Source of the DNA: Mermis nigrescens
Lineage: Eukaryota; Nematoda; Enoplea; Mermithida; Mermithidae
Length of the DNA: 64,000 nucleotides
Assembly: GCA_036768485.1 (NCBI GenBank)
Contig: JAVLUZ010000145.1
Span: 17,635,026-17,699,025, forward strand
Direction: 5' to 3'
This document shows, in pieces, positions 24,828 through 36,192 of the stretch. Position 1 is the first letter of the stretch. The number at the start of each line of letters is the position of its first letter. The translations under genes and the position numbers were made by a program. The notes beneath the pieces were generated by a model. It was not told the DNA's origin, did no database searches, and worked only from the letters and a program-made list of their open reading frames with translations.

Positions 24828-25187
24828 CAGACATGCACAGAATGGGAATTCTAGGTAGGGGTGAAATGTGGCCTTTTTGGGCTCAAAAGATGGTGAATAC
24901 GCGTTAAAACATCGTTTTTCGGTGTTCCTGACGGTGCTACATCTTTCAATAGCATAAAAACATAGAAAAAAATTCGGACAAATTGAGCAAAATTTAGTCA
25001 AAAAATGTGCTTATGGTCGCGTCGCGAATCGCCGAAAATTTGTTACTTGTGAGCAAATAGATAGCTAAACACGCTAAAAAAGCACCTTTTCTACAAATTA
25101 TTCGGACAGTCGGAAACTTGAAAAATTGCGAATCCTCTTGGAGGGGGATGAAAACTTTTCCGGGTGTAGCCCCCCAAATCATGTATG
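24828..25187. repeat. dispersed repeat family R1, copy
   Basis: Forward copy starting CAGACATGCACAGAATGGG and ending GCCCCCCAAATCATGTATG, with the AACATCGTTTTTCGGTG and hairpin-like (near 25017) landmarks. It lies in intron 1 of the sulfhydryl oxidase gene. Confidence 0.55.
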
Positions 25188-25679
25188 CTCTGTACTGCTT
25201 TTGCGTTTATCGTAATACAGAACGTCCAACCAAGAAAGTAAAGCAGTCGGAGCGGATGGTAGCTCAACATCAGCGGCATTTGATTCTACTACAGATTCTG
25301 ACGAATCTCAAGCAATTCAAAATAAAAAAGTATGGTCTTCTTTTGTAAGATCTGTCTTTTATGACCTGTAGTTTAAAATCCTATCGTTCACAAGATTACA
25401 TATAATGTACTTATTCGTATTTAAAAATGTGTTGAAAAAATGTGTAGAAAGCGATCTGGATGAACGACTGATCCCCAGGATTCTTATGTTACATGCACTT
25501 ATGTTTTTCAGGCGTTAAATTTATTCTGAACGAATCAACAATTCCTGCTTTTTCAGTTACTGTGCTTCGCTAGACTACTGCACTGATCTGTTTTCAATCA
25601 TATTTTTAGTGTTTCGAGTTTGTAATTATTTACTATGATTGACTTTTAATTTGTGAAAAATGATTACATTGGAACAAAT

Positions 25680-25845
25680 CATACATGTAACAGGGAGGGA
25701 TGGTGGATTCCCAGCTAAAGTTGGTTGTCCTCCATCTATTAAAGCCAGAAAATTTTTGACCCTCCCCCGATTTTCGAAAAAATTGAATTTTTTCGCCGTT
25801 TTTTGGGTCTTTTGGCCAAAATTCAGAGGTCATTTACCCCATTAG
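25680..25845. repeat. CATACATGTAA repeat, copy 2
   Basis: Starts CATACATGTAACAGGGAGG, followed by AAAGCCAGAAAATTTTTGAC and GGCCAAAATTCAGAGG, in the same order as 16072-16301. Intronic. Confidence 0.4.
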
Positions 25846-26057
25846 AAGTAACGCTAAAAGCAATACTATTCATCAAGGCAAAAATTTTGTGGATTATGTG
25901 AGCTCTGTTGCGTGCAGAATGGTCTAGTAAAATCAAGTAAATAAAGTAAATAAATAAAAATTATGAAAAAGGGAAAATAATAGAATATGAATAAATAAAT
26001 GAACTCTAGATCTAATAAATTCTATAATCTTAATAATTCACTATGCTATTAAATTAG

Positions 26058-26267
26058 ACAAGCGCCGGTGATACTTCCGATTCGTCAAACTCCCAAAAGC
26101 CGTGCCCTTTATTCGTCGACGAACTAGGAAGATCAAGTTGGAATCTGCTGCATACAATAGCCGCTAGATTTCCCGAAAATCCCAGCAGCCAGCAGCAAAA
26201 GGACGCGACAGAATTTATGCGGCTTTTGTCCCATTTGTATCCGTGTGATACTTGTGCGAAGGATCTG
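26058..26267 (+). CDS. ALR/Erv1-type sulfhydryl oxidase, exon 2
   Basis: The exon carries the FAD-binding core. After a Ser-rich linker come CPLFVDELGRSSWNLLHTIA, then QQQKDATEFMRLLS, then the active site YPCDTC (Cys104 and Cys107), which corresponds to YPCEEC in human ALR. Acceptor ATTAG precedes 26058 and donor GTAATG follows CTG at 26267 (phase 0 at both ends). The linker between the N-terminal CXXC and CPLFVDELGR is longer than in human ALR by roughly 25 residues. A second AG at 26061-26062 could shorten it slightly. Confidence 0.93.
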
Positions 26268-26603
26268 GTAATGAGCGCATGTGAAATCGGATGTACCTAT
26301 TTAGTATGTACGAGTATGTACGAGTATGAATGTATGTATTTGGGTTAGCCGGACAGAAAAGAAGCGAATTTGGCAAAATCAGCGGATTGAAAATTTTCTA
26401 TTTGAATGTGCTTCAAACCGTTTAGAAATTGCGGATTTATTTCTTTATATGCCGATGTAATAATATAATTATAATAATATTTATTAGCCAATTACTAGCG
26501 TAGAAAATGCAATGAAAATTACATGAAAAAGGATTTAACGAAAGACAATGTCGAAAGAACGAAAGAAAGTTTATCAGCATAGCATAGTAATGGCTGAGAC
26601 GTA

Positions 26604-26747
26604 CAGGCGGATAAAAATGGGAGAAATTGTCGTCTCTGACGGTCAAAAATCAGTGCAAATAACATATCCTTTCTTTATCTCGCCAAATATTTTCGGCCAA
26701 TGGAAAGGGGGCGGCTCTCCCCGCCCTTCCCTCTTAAATCCGCCCCT
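26604..26747. mobile_element. fragment of hAT-like family N1
   Basis: The right end AAATCCGCCCCTG and the adjoining block with ATCTCGCCAAATATTTTCGG match the right part of 18990-20043. The possible left start CAGGCGGATAAAAATGGG is not supported by a target duplication. In intron 2 of the sulfhydryl oxidase gene. Confidence 0.5.
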
Positions 26748-26859
26748 GACTACGATTGTTGTGTGTCCCTATGTATATTAATTGAATCTGATTGTGAACG
26801 CCATTACATTACACTAATGACTTTGACACTTGATGCGTAATAGTGTAGTGCTTAATAAA

Positions 26860-27227
26860 CATGCATGATCTTGGAGGGTTTGGGGGTTTCCCTCCAAAAA
26901 ATTTTCACCTGAGACATTTTTTAACCCAATCAGAATTCGCGATTTTTCAAAAGTTGCCTAAAAATTCTCTGGAAATTCGCAGAAAAGGTGCTTTTTTAAG
27001 CCCTTTTAGCTATTTATCTACTCAAAAGTGTCGAATTTTCGGCGCCTTCGCGCCATACATTCATGTTTTCATTATATTTTGTTCAATTTGTTCGACTTTA
27101 TTGATTTTTTCCGATTTTTATAAATGTTTTTATGCTCTAGAAAGAAAGAGCATTTTCAGAAACGCCGAGTAAACGATGTTTAGGCACTTTCAAAATTTCT
27201 CCCCCAGAATTTCCATGCTGTGCTTAT
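26860..27227. repeat. dispersed repeat family R1, copy
   Basis: Reverse copy starting CATGCATGATCTTGGAGGG, with hairpin motif GGCGCCTTCGCGCC near 27041 and the end TTTCCATGCTGTGCTTAT. An open frame on + (26861-27172) is part of the repeat and not a gene. Confidence 0.55.
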
Positions 27228-28015
27228 CTGCTAATAATGCAGTATAAACGTGCTGATGTACTGACCATATTTACATGATATTGGGGCTTCGCGCGAGGAA
27301 ATTTTCGACCCCCGCGGAATCGACGAATTTAAAAAAATGACTATTAATTTGACTAATTCGTCATAATTTTGACGCATTTTTTGACTTTCTCTTCAGATTG
27401 ATCACGCTGCATATGTCTGGCGCTAACTTACCTTACTATATAGTTTGCATTTTCTGGGTATCAAAAACTAGTTATGTAGAAGCTATAGATGTTTCAGATA
27501 GTACTGTATAAAGATTGGTTGTGAAGTGATTTTGTAAATAGAAATACTTGATTAATTATAACAGTAATTAATTATGCGCCAACAATTTTTTGAATTCCGG
27601 CCTATAAATCTTTAAAAAAACGCTAAAATTACTATACTTTTGCCTCAAAAAGTCTTTGTATGGAGGCGCATTGTAGATAGGTACAAATATGAAAAAAGCT
27701 CAGCATCTTTGATCCGTTCAAAATGCCAGATAAAAATATAAATACAAAAGTACGAAATAACAAATGGAATACATATTGAATACATAACTAATTAGGGTGT
27801 TTCGAAATGATCTCCTCTTTAGATAACATACTTCTAGATCCAATACAGAAAATTTAGTACACTATATTGTAGAGAATTTAATTCTACGTTTAGTGATGCG
27901 ATTTTCAGTAAAAAATATTCAACACTTTATTTTATTGCGCCATGAACAGGAGACTTAAAAATTTCAATAATATCATAAATTTATTAATTATTTTCACAAC
28001 GATTGGAACCTTAAC

Positions 28016-28339
28016 CTACCTTAATCGTTCTATCATGAAACAATAAATTTTGAAATCGATCTTGATTAAACTATAGATCAGAAAAGGTGGTAGGAAAAAG
28101 CGATAAAAATCGAGGATCTTGACCTCAACAATCTGAGTCCTATTCAAGTTTTTGTGCAACGTTTTATTTGGAAATTTTTTTTGACTGGCTTCCTTATGCA
28201 TGAGTGTTTCGACTCTTTCATTCAGAATTCGACCCAGATCCTCTCTGTCCGGTTCAATTAGGACTGTTACCAGGCTACAAATCGTTGCCCAGAATAGAAT
28301 AGTTTTGTGTTTCAAATAATTCTTATTCTTCTGAGTCAA
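28016..28339 (-). CDS. possible small membrane-protein exon, unrecognised
   Basis: An open frame on the - strand with no ATG at its start but a possible acceptor (GACTCAG) just inside. It reads a basic stretch, a hydrophobic segment (about 15 residues from KTILFWATICSLVTVL), then an acidic-basic helix-like stretch EPDREDLGRILNERVETL. The layout, one N-terminal membrane segment followed by a charged helix, is common in small mitochondrial assembly factors, but I do not recognise a family. It sits antisense in intron 2 of the sulfhydryl oxidase gene. It may be chance. Confidence 0.22.
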   Translation of the reverse strand: MTQKNKNYLKHKTILFWATICSLVTVLIEPDREDLGRILNERVETLMHKEASQKKFPNKTLHKNLNRTQIVEVKILDFYRFFLPPFLIYSLIKIDFKIYCFMIERLR

Positions 28340-28610
28340 AACTTATTTCGCAGGCAAGAATCGAAAACAACCAAAATCAAGACAACAAAGAGTTAATTTT
28401 AAATTTATTTCGAAAACGTGCTCAGAGTTTACGTTACGTTGTAAACAAAAAGTTAGAATGGCATCGCTGAACGCAAAATTAAATCCTCTACAAGGTGATG
28501 TATTATCTAATTTTTTGTGTACAATGTAGTGCAATGTGCAATCTGTTTCCAGATACGTGCTGTATGTTGCAAAAAATTTCATATCATACCTTTATTTCTA
28601 ATATTTCCAG

Positions 28611-28781
28611 GTCCAAGATTTAAAAACTTTGCCAGTTGACGCCAGTTCTCAAGAAAAGTTCGCAAACTGGATGTGTCAGCTCCATAACAGAGTCAACAGC
28701 AAATTGGGTAAACCGCAATTTGATTGTAGTTTAGTTAGACAGCGATGGCGTGATGGGTGGGACGATGGATCGTGTGATTGA
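28611..28781 (+). CDS. ALR/Erv1-type sulfhydryl oxidase, exon 3 and C terminus
   Basis: Starts after the strong acceptor ATATTTCCAG. It encodes [20 protein letters not shown], then FDCS, and ends [12 protein letters not shown] and TGA. The structural disulfide pair CX16C (Cys133 and Cys150) is intact and the GSCD tail matches the last residues of human ALR. Phase 0 with exon 2. Together the three exons carry all cysteine pairs expected for the family, so the gene looks functional. Confidence 0.95.
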   Translation, partial: VQDLKTLPVDASSQEKFANWMCQLHNRVNSKLGKPQFDCSLVRQRWRDGWDDGSCD

Positions 28782-31298
28782 TTTGGTTTGATTGTTGTGA
28801 TTTTATTTGCGCCTGTACAACGAGTTAGTTTTATGTTTGTTGTTGTTGATCTATTAAATTATTTTTTATAAGCGCTTTCATGCACTTGTTTGCTATTCGA
28901 AGTTATTATGGAACAAGTAAGATGCGAGATGTCAGTGCAGTCATACCTTATTCAAAAATAAAATTGTCATAATAGCTGTAAGGTACTTTAAAATAATTTT
29001 TGCGCGATATGTATCCTTTGATTGCGATGCTGTTGCAGAATTCAGCGTAAATGTCACAAATTTTTCTAGTTTTTGCGGAAGAAATTGACAAAAATGTGCT
29101 AGTTTAATATGTTCTTTTCCAGTACGAGTATCTGCTTCCGTACATCCGCCCCATATAGGGCAGTATGCTATGTTTCTTGAACGATTGTCAGATAAGTTTA
29201 GAATTTCACATAAGTCCAGTAGTACAAAAGTCAGTACCCAGTGTCGCTCATCTGATGAGTAATGCTTCATACAATGAAAGTTTATATGAACTTTTTAAAA
29301 CTAGCTGATTTATGATGATTTCTTATTATCTGCGCTTAATTTATGATAAGGATATCCAGAAGAGGAAGTTTCCTAACTTATTCTTCCAATCTCTAAACTT
29401 TTTGGCAGCTTATTTATCAAAAATTGTAAAAACTTAAGTAAAAGTGTGTACAATACAAAAAGTCTGATTTCGTGATGGGATTTTGTACATGATTGTATGC
29501 AAGTTCCTACGTATACATACACTGTGCATAGATATACACAAGGTACAGGATGGCCATCCAAGCACGAAACTTTTCAGTTATACTTTCCTTTATTTATGTT
29601 CAAAATTCAAAAAATTTGGCCACAACGATGATATCTATTGCAGAACAAATTCCAACGTTTTGTTGTAAAGAAGTCAAACACTATCTACTTTGAATGTACA
29701 TACGGGATCACCATCCAAGTCAAACAAGCGCTGGAACCATTCCCAGCATTGTTTTCATTCTCATCTCGGTAGTGAATTCCACACATAAGCGTTCCCTCCA
29801 GAGTCCGGCGGATCACCCTCTCAAAATCGGTAGACCTTCAGAATTGAATTTCTGGCTATTCCGCCCTACGGACCCCTCAGAATTTGGTTCCTGCCCATGT
29901 GTGGTTACTTCCCTGAAATCCTATATAATGCAGTTCAGGAATACTAAGTTAGAAATTTTCATGTGCACTTTAAACTTGAATAAGCCCCACAAGAAGAAAT
30001 TAAATGTATGCAATGTACATAAGAATTTTCTGGGGAACATAAGGCATACTGAAGGCCAAAAGTGGATGAAAATTGCAAATTTTGTAAAAATTGATTAACT
30101 TTGACTTGAAACGGTGGAATAACGTAGTTTTAACAGTATTTTAGCATGAATAATTCAAAGTTTCCAAGGTCATTTTGGCCCAAAAAAGCCCACTTTTGAC
30201 CCCCCTGATCGGTCATGCTGTGCATCTATGGTCTCAAGTGAGCTTTATACACCATGTGTCCTGATAGTATTGTTGACCATAAAAATCGCATCAGATTGGC
30301 TGTCCTTGCTGCAATGAGGACAAAATCAATGCAGTTAAATAGTTTCATGCAAAAGTAGTGTAGAGTTTGTAGAGTTTGACCATTTTTTTACCACATTTCG
30401 TTTAATTTGCTACACTCATAAGGCAGACATCTAAAATACATTGGAAAGTTTTGAAACTTTCTGCAAATTTGCGCGAAAACTTCTAAAATTTCTTTTAATT
30501 CAGCGAAGATCCCAAAAATAATGAAATTTACGTAAAAAGATGTTCAGATATTTCAATTACTTTACTTCTTCCTGTATTTGTACACTTGGAGCAAAGTCTA
30601 TTGAAACATTTGACGCGAAGAGTTGAAAGCTTTTAGAATTCATGAAAGATGAAAAAATCAGCTGCCAAGAGAGTCAAAAGAAATACAAAATATCTTCATT
30701 TCGCCCACTATACTATTTTGAGCCAACGGAGCAGGGCCCGTAATTAGGGTTTTAGCGGTCCAGGGTGAACTGCTTTTAGTGAAACCCAAAAATTTTCACC
30801 GTTCGAAGCAGTGAGTTATTTTTTAAGCGAAGATACTTCAATTTTTTACAACACAAGCGTATTAGGTGAGGTTGAAATTGAAGTCGCAATTACTGAAAAA
30901 ATTATTACATGGAAACACTTCACTTCCTTTAGAATTTCGTAGGTAAGTAAAAAATAAAGTAGTCCAGATTCAGATTTATCTGATTGGCGGATCTTGGTTT
31001 GAGTACGCATCAAAAGCCCTAAATCTGAAATACGGATCATAAATTATATATTGACCCGTGATTTGCCAAATTAAAGTCTAACACTTTTTTTGCATCTTCT
31101 CTTAAAATTTTAGCGGCCCTGGGCGATCGCCTATTTCGCACCCTATAAGCACGACTATAAATGGGAGTGGCTGCCCCCTCTCTCCCCTAATCTGCTCCCG
31201 GTACTCTTGATCGGTGCACGAAAGCCTTAAACCGTGCCTTCGTATCTATACATATATGCCTCCTTTCTTACGATTTTATGTTGAATCAATTTGTTAAT
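28782..31298. other. intergenic, fragments of repeats only
   Basis: Pieces of transposon-like sequence occur near 29790-29910 and 30170-30235 (ending TCATGCTGTGCATCTATGG, like family R1), and a decayed hairpin motif near 30610. Open frames at 28941-29270 (-) and 29694-30098 (+) have no known motif. Confidence 0.4.
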
Positions 31299-31408
31299 AT
31301 ATATAGGTATACCTATCGCTGCTTTATTATAAATTCATGGAATTATTTAAAGTATATATAGGTATACCTATCGCTGCTTTATTATAAATTCATGGAATTA
31401 TTTAAAGC
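31299..31408. repeat. two-copy 55-bp tandem duplication
   Basis: A 55-base unit containing GGTATACCTATCGCTGCTTT occurs twice head to tail with no visible difference, which suggests a recent event. Non-coding. Confidence 0.9.
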
Positions 31409-32768
31409 TATATTAGTAGCACCATTTTTCATTAAGATCAGCCAACAGTCTTTGTACGTATGTTTGATATACAAAATGTTATAGCAGTTTTTTATTCAGG
31501 TAGAAACGAAACCAGTTTGTTCCCAAGTTTACGTGTATCCAAATAAATAGGCGTCGCTATATTTAGGTAGGCAATTTTTTGGAGAAAATAAACAATTCAA
31601 TCGCAAAGTTACGCAAGGCGTCCTAAAATATGGCAATAAGAGAATTATTTCTCGCTTCGGTCGTTATTTATTCAGGATTCTGGACTGTTCGGAATGCGCG
31701 CCATTACAAATTTTGTGCTTTTATCCTTGTCATATGGCATCGTAGTTTTCGCAGGTCTATTATCGCTATATCCAATAAAAACTGTTTTATAAATCACAAA
31801 CGTCAGAATTCGTTTTAATTTAATTTCTTGATTTTTTTAATGTCTTAAGAAAATTATCAGATAAACTCTTTCAGCTTTTATTAATTGTTCTTCAGTCTGA
31901 TCTAGGTGTATCTTTAATTAGGGTGGAAAAAGTAATAAAAATGCTTAAATTTAAATCTTTACTCTTGAAGCTACAATATCTGACGAAGTTTCTGACGGAT
32001 TAAATAGTCTAATTTGTTTTTAAACTGCAGCGAAATTGTGAGCTGATTGAAAATATTCTTGACTTCTGTCATGATTTCTTATGTACGGTGAATTTCTGAT
32101 TTTTAAATCTTTGTAAGACTCCACGTCTTGTTGCTGCATGTAGATTTGAATTTATAAGTCTGAAAAACATTAAATTCATCATAATCTTAAAATCTTATGA
32201 TCCTTGTTGTTTGGTTCATTCTGAAGATGTTGCCTTTTCACTTAATTTCACGTCAAATTTATCACTAATCAAGTTTTTAATCCGAGATTTATATTTTTAT
32301 AATAGACGAGGGTGCAATATATGACATATGTTGGAGGCGAATGCTTGAGTTATGTCGAACTTGAAAGTCGAAAAAATAAAAAATCCACTCTATGTAAAGT
32401 AAACATGTAGAAATAGGAGCCGTGTGGATTTTTCGCGATAATATAATCATTTCTTGAGGTTACTGTATAGCTAAATAATATGAATTAAATCTATTTTGTC
32501 CTTTTCAAGATTTTCAGCGGTATTCAAAGGTAAATTTTACTTCGTTGAGTATGTTCACCGATATAATTATTAGTTTCAATTTTTTCAGCTAAGTTTTAAA
32601 ATTATAATTTTTGAATCCCTGCCGGCTGCCGTATTTCAAATATAAATTTTTGATTGTATGAGGCCAAAATCTGTTCTTTATAAGGCGTCTTTCACATCTT
32701 ATGCATATCACATCTTATCAACTAAGTTGAAAAGACTTCATTCGTTTTGATCTTTATTCAGTTAACAC

Positions 32769-33166
32769 CATACATGTACAGCATGGGCTGCGTAGGGTCA
32801 GGCCCAAAAAATTTTTAAAAACTGCCTTTTTGGGCTAAAAAACAATGGGTTCACGTCAAAACACTGTTTTTTTACGTTTTATACAATGCTCGTTATTTCT
32901 AAAACATGAAAAAATGAAAAAATTTGGGAAAATTGGAAAAAATTGAATAAATTGAACAAATCGTAGTCAAAAAATGTGTACATGGCGCGAAGCGCCGAAA
33001 ATGTAAGACTTTTGAGCCAAAATGAGTTTAAAAACGCGTAAAGAGGCGCACTTTTTGCAATTCTCACGAAGAACCAACAATTCTGGAGGGTCGCATCGCA
33101 GCCATTCAGCGGGGGTGAGTTCATTCTGGGGGGAGTCGAACTCCCCAAACCCCCCAAGAACACGTG
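32769..33166. repeat. dispersed repeat family R1, copy
   Basis: Starts CATACATGTACAGCATGGGC and ends CCCCCCAAGAACACGTG. It contains a perfect hairpin motif GGCGCGAAGCGCC near 32984 and the CGTTTTATACAATGCTCG block. It ends about 30 bases before the first superoxide dismutase exon. Confidence 0.55.
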
Positions 33167-33198
33167 TTGTCGTCATTAGGAAATACTCACATTTTTAG

Positions 33199-33497
33199 GT
33201 ACACATTATCAACCGAATATTGAAGTGACAAAAGCGCTTGTTGTTTTGCATGGACCGACGGCTCGTGGTCAACTGTTACTGTCGCAGTTGGGTCCGAATG
33301 AGCCGGTGCACGTAGTTGGCGAGGTCTGGGGATTGACCCCGGGTCGCCATGGTTTCCACGTGCATCAGTACGGTAACGTCAGCGCTCCTGATTGTTCGGG
33401 CGTTGGTGTGCATTACAATCCTTACAAATTCGATCATGCAGGGCCTCAGGACGCAAAAAGACACGAAGGAGACCTTGGAAATATAGAGGCAGGCCAG
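33199..33497 (+). CDS. Cu/Zn superoxide dismutase, exon with metal ligands
   Basis: Cu/Zn SOD converts superoxide to oxygen and hydrogen peroxide. After acceptor ATTTTTAG the frame (two bases, then ACA) runs to donor GTAGCTG at 33498. It contains HGFHVHQYGN (copper ligands), APDC (the disulfide Cys), GVHYNP (bridging His), the FDHAGPQD zinc His, and RHEGDLGNIEAGQ with the zinc His and Asp. It opens on phase 1, and no ATG lies at a suitable place, so at least one upstream exon is missing. The residues before VTKALVVLHG exceed those of a minimal cytosolic SOD, which would allow a signal peptide exon, but I found none that fits in phase. The second exon is at 35844. Confidence 0.93.
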
Positions 33498-34517
33498 GTA
33501 GCTGCTTTATTGGCAAAATCGATTTAGATGTTTATTTTATCAATTATTTGTTAAAATTTATTTGGCTCAATTTTAGAATATAATTAGCTCAATGTAAAAT
33601 CCGCATTTCAATATAGAATGTATTTTTCAAACTTAAATTGCTAGGAAGACAAGAGTTATATATACGAGAACAAAGACCCGCTGGAAGCATCCAAAATTTT
33701 TTACTTATTAGCTCGTGTGCTAAAATCCATTCTGGTGGTCTTTTGCATGCGTTTTAAAAATTTTCATTTTTTCCTTTGAGGGCCATTATGAAAAATACTT
33801 TTTTCCAAAATTTTGGTCGAGTGGTCCCCCAATTACATATCAGCACGTGCCTGTTCAAAAAATAACTCTTGCGGAATGCAACATAAGATGAAATAATCAT
33901 TTAAGCAACTAGGTACTTACTAATCTAATTTATAACGAGAAATTCTAACTGCTTGTCTGACTCTTCAAATATCCACAAACTACAACCACAAGTAGCTTCC
34001 TTGCGGGGCCTGGGGGTGGGGGCTAGACCCCGAGAGTCTGACGTGCCTTAAATCGGTTGACTCCCGAGAATTGAATTTTTGCATGTTTCTTGGGATTTTT
34101 GCCCGTTTAAGATCAATCATGACCCCCAGAATTTTGCTACTGCCCTTGTATGTCCATGACCTTTTCTAGAAAAATTGAAAATAATAACTCAGCTAGAGCT
34201 TACTACAGTTTGGAAAAATGTGCTAAACTATTTTTTGATTACATTTACAGACGAGTTTCTGAAGATAAAAAAAATTGTTTTGCGGTCAGTGTTTAGTTAT
34301 ATCGACTTTTTCTATGTGTGACTCATGAGACAACTTTTCGTAGTCTCTCTCGTCTTTGCACCGTAAAAATCGTCATTGTAAATATGCGATATGTGCATAC
34401 CGAAATATATTTGAGTTTATTTCATAAAATTGAAAAATCAATATATCTGTTTAATGCTAGTATGACTGCTTAGCATGGGATACCTATTTATCTCATCTTT
34501 ATGCTGTATAGTATATG

Positions 34518-34867
34518 CAGGCCCGTATTCAGGATTCGGCCAAGGGGATTGGACAACATAAATTGGTTTATATTACGAAAAATTCGTCAGGATAGTTTGT
34601 AAAACCGCATTTTTTGACGTTTTTCGACGTGCGCTATTCATGAAGGTTATAAAATATGAATCTCGAAAAAAATTTTCATTACTTAAAAAGCTTTAAAAAG
34701 TGTCATTCTTTGGTTGCGCTTGAGCCAAAATTATGGAGAATACTTCAAATCTGACACAAAGCGCCGAAAATTCGAAGATTTCACGTCGATGCAATTTCTC
34801 CATCTTTTCGTGCATTATCTTACCTTTCAAAATTTTTTCATCCATCTTCCCCCTGAATACGACCCTG
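34518..34867. mobile_element. hAT-like element, 350 bp, perfect target duplication
   Basis: Ends CAGGCCCGTATTCAGG and CCTGAATACGACCCTG are inverted. The perfect 8-bp duplication AGTATATG flanks it at 34510-34517 and 34868-34875. It has a decayed hairpin motif near 34750. It lies in the SOD intron and has no coding capacity; the open frames across it are repeat-derived. Confidence 0.92.
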
Positions 34868-35400
34868 AGTATATGTGTCCGCGTCGGAAATAAAATTCTC
34901 GTTCGTGGTACGGCATGTCTCCAGATAATGACATATCTTATAGCCAAAATTAATGTTCGGTTGTCTTTATTTTTTCTTTCCAAGTGTTCTGACGCCAAAA
35001 TCAATGTTTATACTTTTTCGCATTTGTATTAATGATAGGTATTGCTTCCATAAATTTTTCTAGCCCTTTTGACTTTCGAATTTTCCAACCCATTTAATTT
35101 TTACTCTGCCCATGCATGGGGACAACTGCGAACATGTGATGCTTACTAGGCTAACATGGGCTCGGCAGAGACATGCTATTAATTCAAAGGCATTCTAATA
35201 GATCTGGAGATAAATACATACCGTATGTATGTAATAGGTACCCTGTACGTGCCTACATTTATTGGGTGTTGTTACTACGCAATTCTATTCAATATATATT
35301 TCAGATGATCTATTGCAATTTAATTTATAAAACTTGCATAATTTATACCCCTCTTTTTTGGATTATATAAACAACCACCTATCTGTAGGTACATGTACAT

Positions 35401-35779
35401 ATGGGCGTACGCAGGAGGAGCGGAAGGGGGCGGCCGCCTCCCCTCGGCCCAAAAATAATTTTGGAAAGGTAAGATAATGTATAAAAAATGATGGAAATTG
35501 GCATCTTTCCATCAAAAAATCTCAGAATTTTTGCGCTTCGCGCCGTCGGATCATTATTTTTCATTACTTGGGCCCAGGCGCGGCCAAAAAAACGTCATTT
35601 CCTGGAGCATATTAAGAGAAAATGAAATTTTTTCCGAAAAGCTTGAATTTTGTGAGCTTAATGGATAGAGCATGCTCGGAAACGTCAGAAAATGCACTTT
35701 ATCTTGTGGCCGGCGAACGTGTCCATATATAAAGGGTCGCCAAATTCGGACCGCCCCCAATAATCCTGCATACGCCCAT
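35401..35779. mobile_element. inverted-repeat element in SOD intron
   Basis: Left end ATGGGCGTACGCAGGA and right end TCCTGCATACGCCCAT are inverse with one mismatch. A hairpin motif GCGCTTCGCGCCG occurs near 35532. The target duplication is not evident. It stands 64 bases before the final SOD exon. Confidence 0.65.
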
Positions 35780-35843
35780 GTTTTACTTTACAATGCAGGC
35801 AAGGTACTACCTATAAGCTTATACTTTTTTTAAATTACCTCAG

Positions 35844-36041
35844 GACGGAGTCGCGATAATTGACGTGTACGATTGTGTGATCACGTTATATGGCCCTTAT
35901 TCGATCGTAGGGCGTTCCTTTGTTTCTCATGCCAAAGAAGATGATTTGGGAAGAGGAAATAATGCGGAGAGCAAATTGACTGGAAACGCCGGAGCGAAAC
36001 TTACTTGCGGAATCATTGGTTTGGTCTCGTCCGGTCCATAA
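35844..36041 (+). CDS. Cu/Zn superoxide dismutase, C-terminal exon
   Basis: Starts after acceptor TTACCTCAG with DGVAIIDVYD, in phase with AGQ of the previous exon. It continues through LYGPYSIVGRSFVSHAKED (copper His of the HAKED segment), DDLGRGNNAES and TGNAGAKLTCGIIG, then VSSGP and TAA. All metal ligands and both disulfide cysteines are present. The active-site arginine that precedes LxCG in almost all Cu/Zn SODs (Arg143 in human SOD1) is a lysine here. Confidence 0.95.
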   Translation, partial: DGVAIIDVYDCVITLYGPYSIVGRSFVSHAKEDDLGRGNNAESKLTGNAGAKLTCGIIGLVSSGP

Positions 36042-36192
36042 TTGAAGATTTATATATTTTAATTTCATTTGTTGTTCTATGATTATAATTAACCGGTCTG
36101 AGTTTACTGTAATAACATTTTAATGAAAAATAAAGTATGCGGTGTACCTATTTTTGAATCATACTCGTGTGAAAAAGTCTGAAGAATTTCGT

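Noticed and set aside
28448..28501. Possible + strand first exon (MASLNAKLNPLQ) ending at a GT
   Set aside because: Short, with no following exon in phase that I could find. It lies in intron 2 of the sulfhydryl oxidase gene.
28941..29270. 109-codon - strand frame
   Set aside because: Begins with an ATG but shows no recognisable domain, membrane pattern or partner exon; not supported beyond chance.
29694..30098. 134-codon + strand frame
   Set aside because: Overlaps repeat fragments, has no motif, and no splice-linked neighbours.
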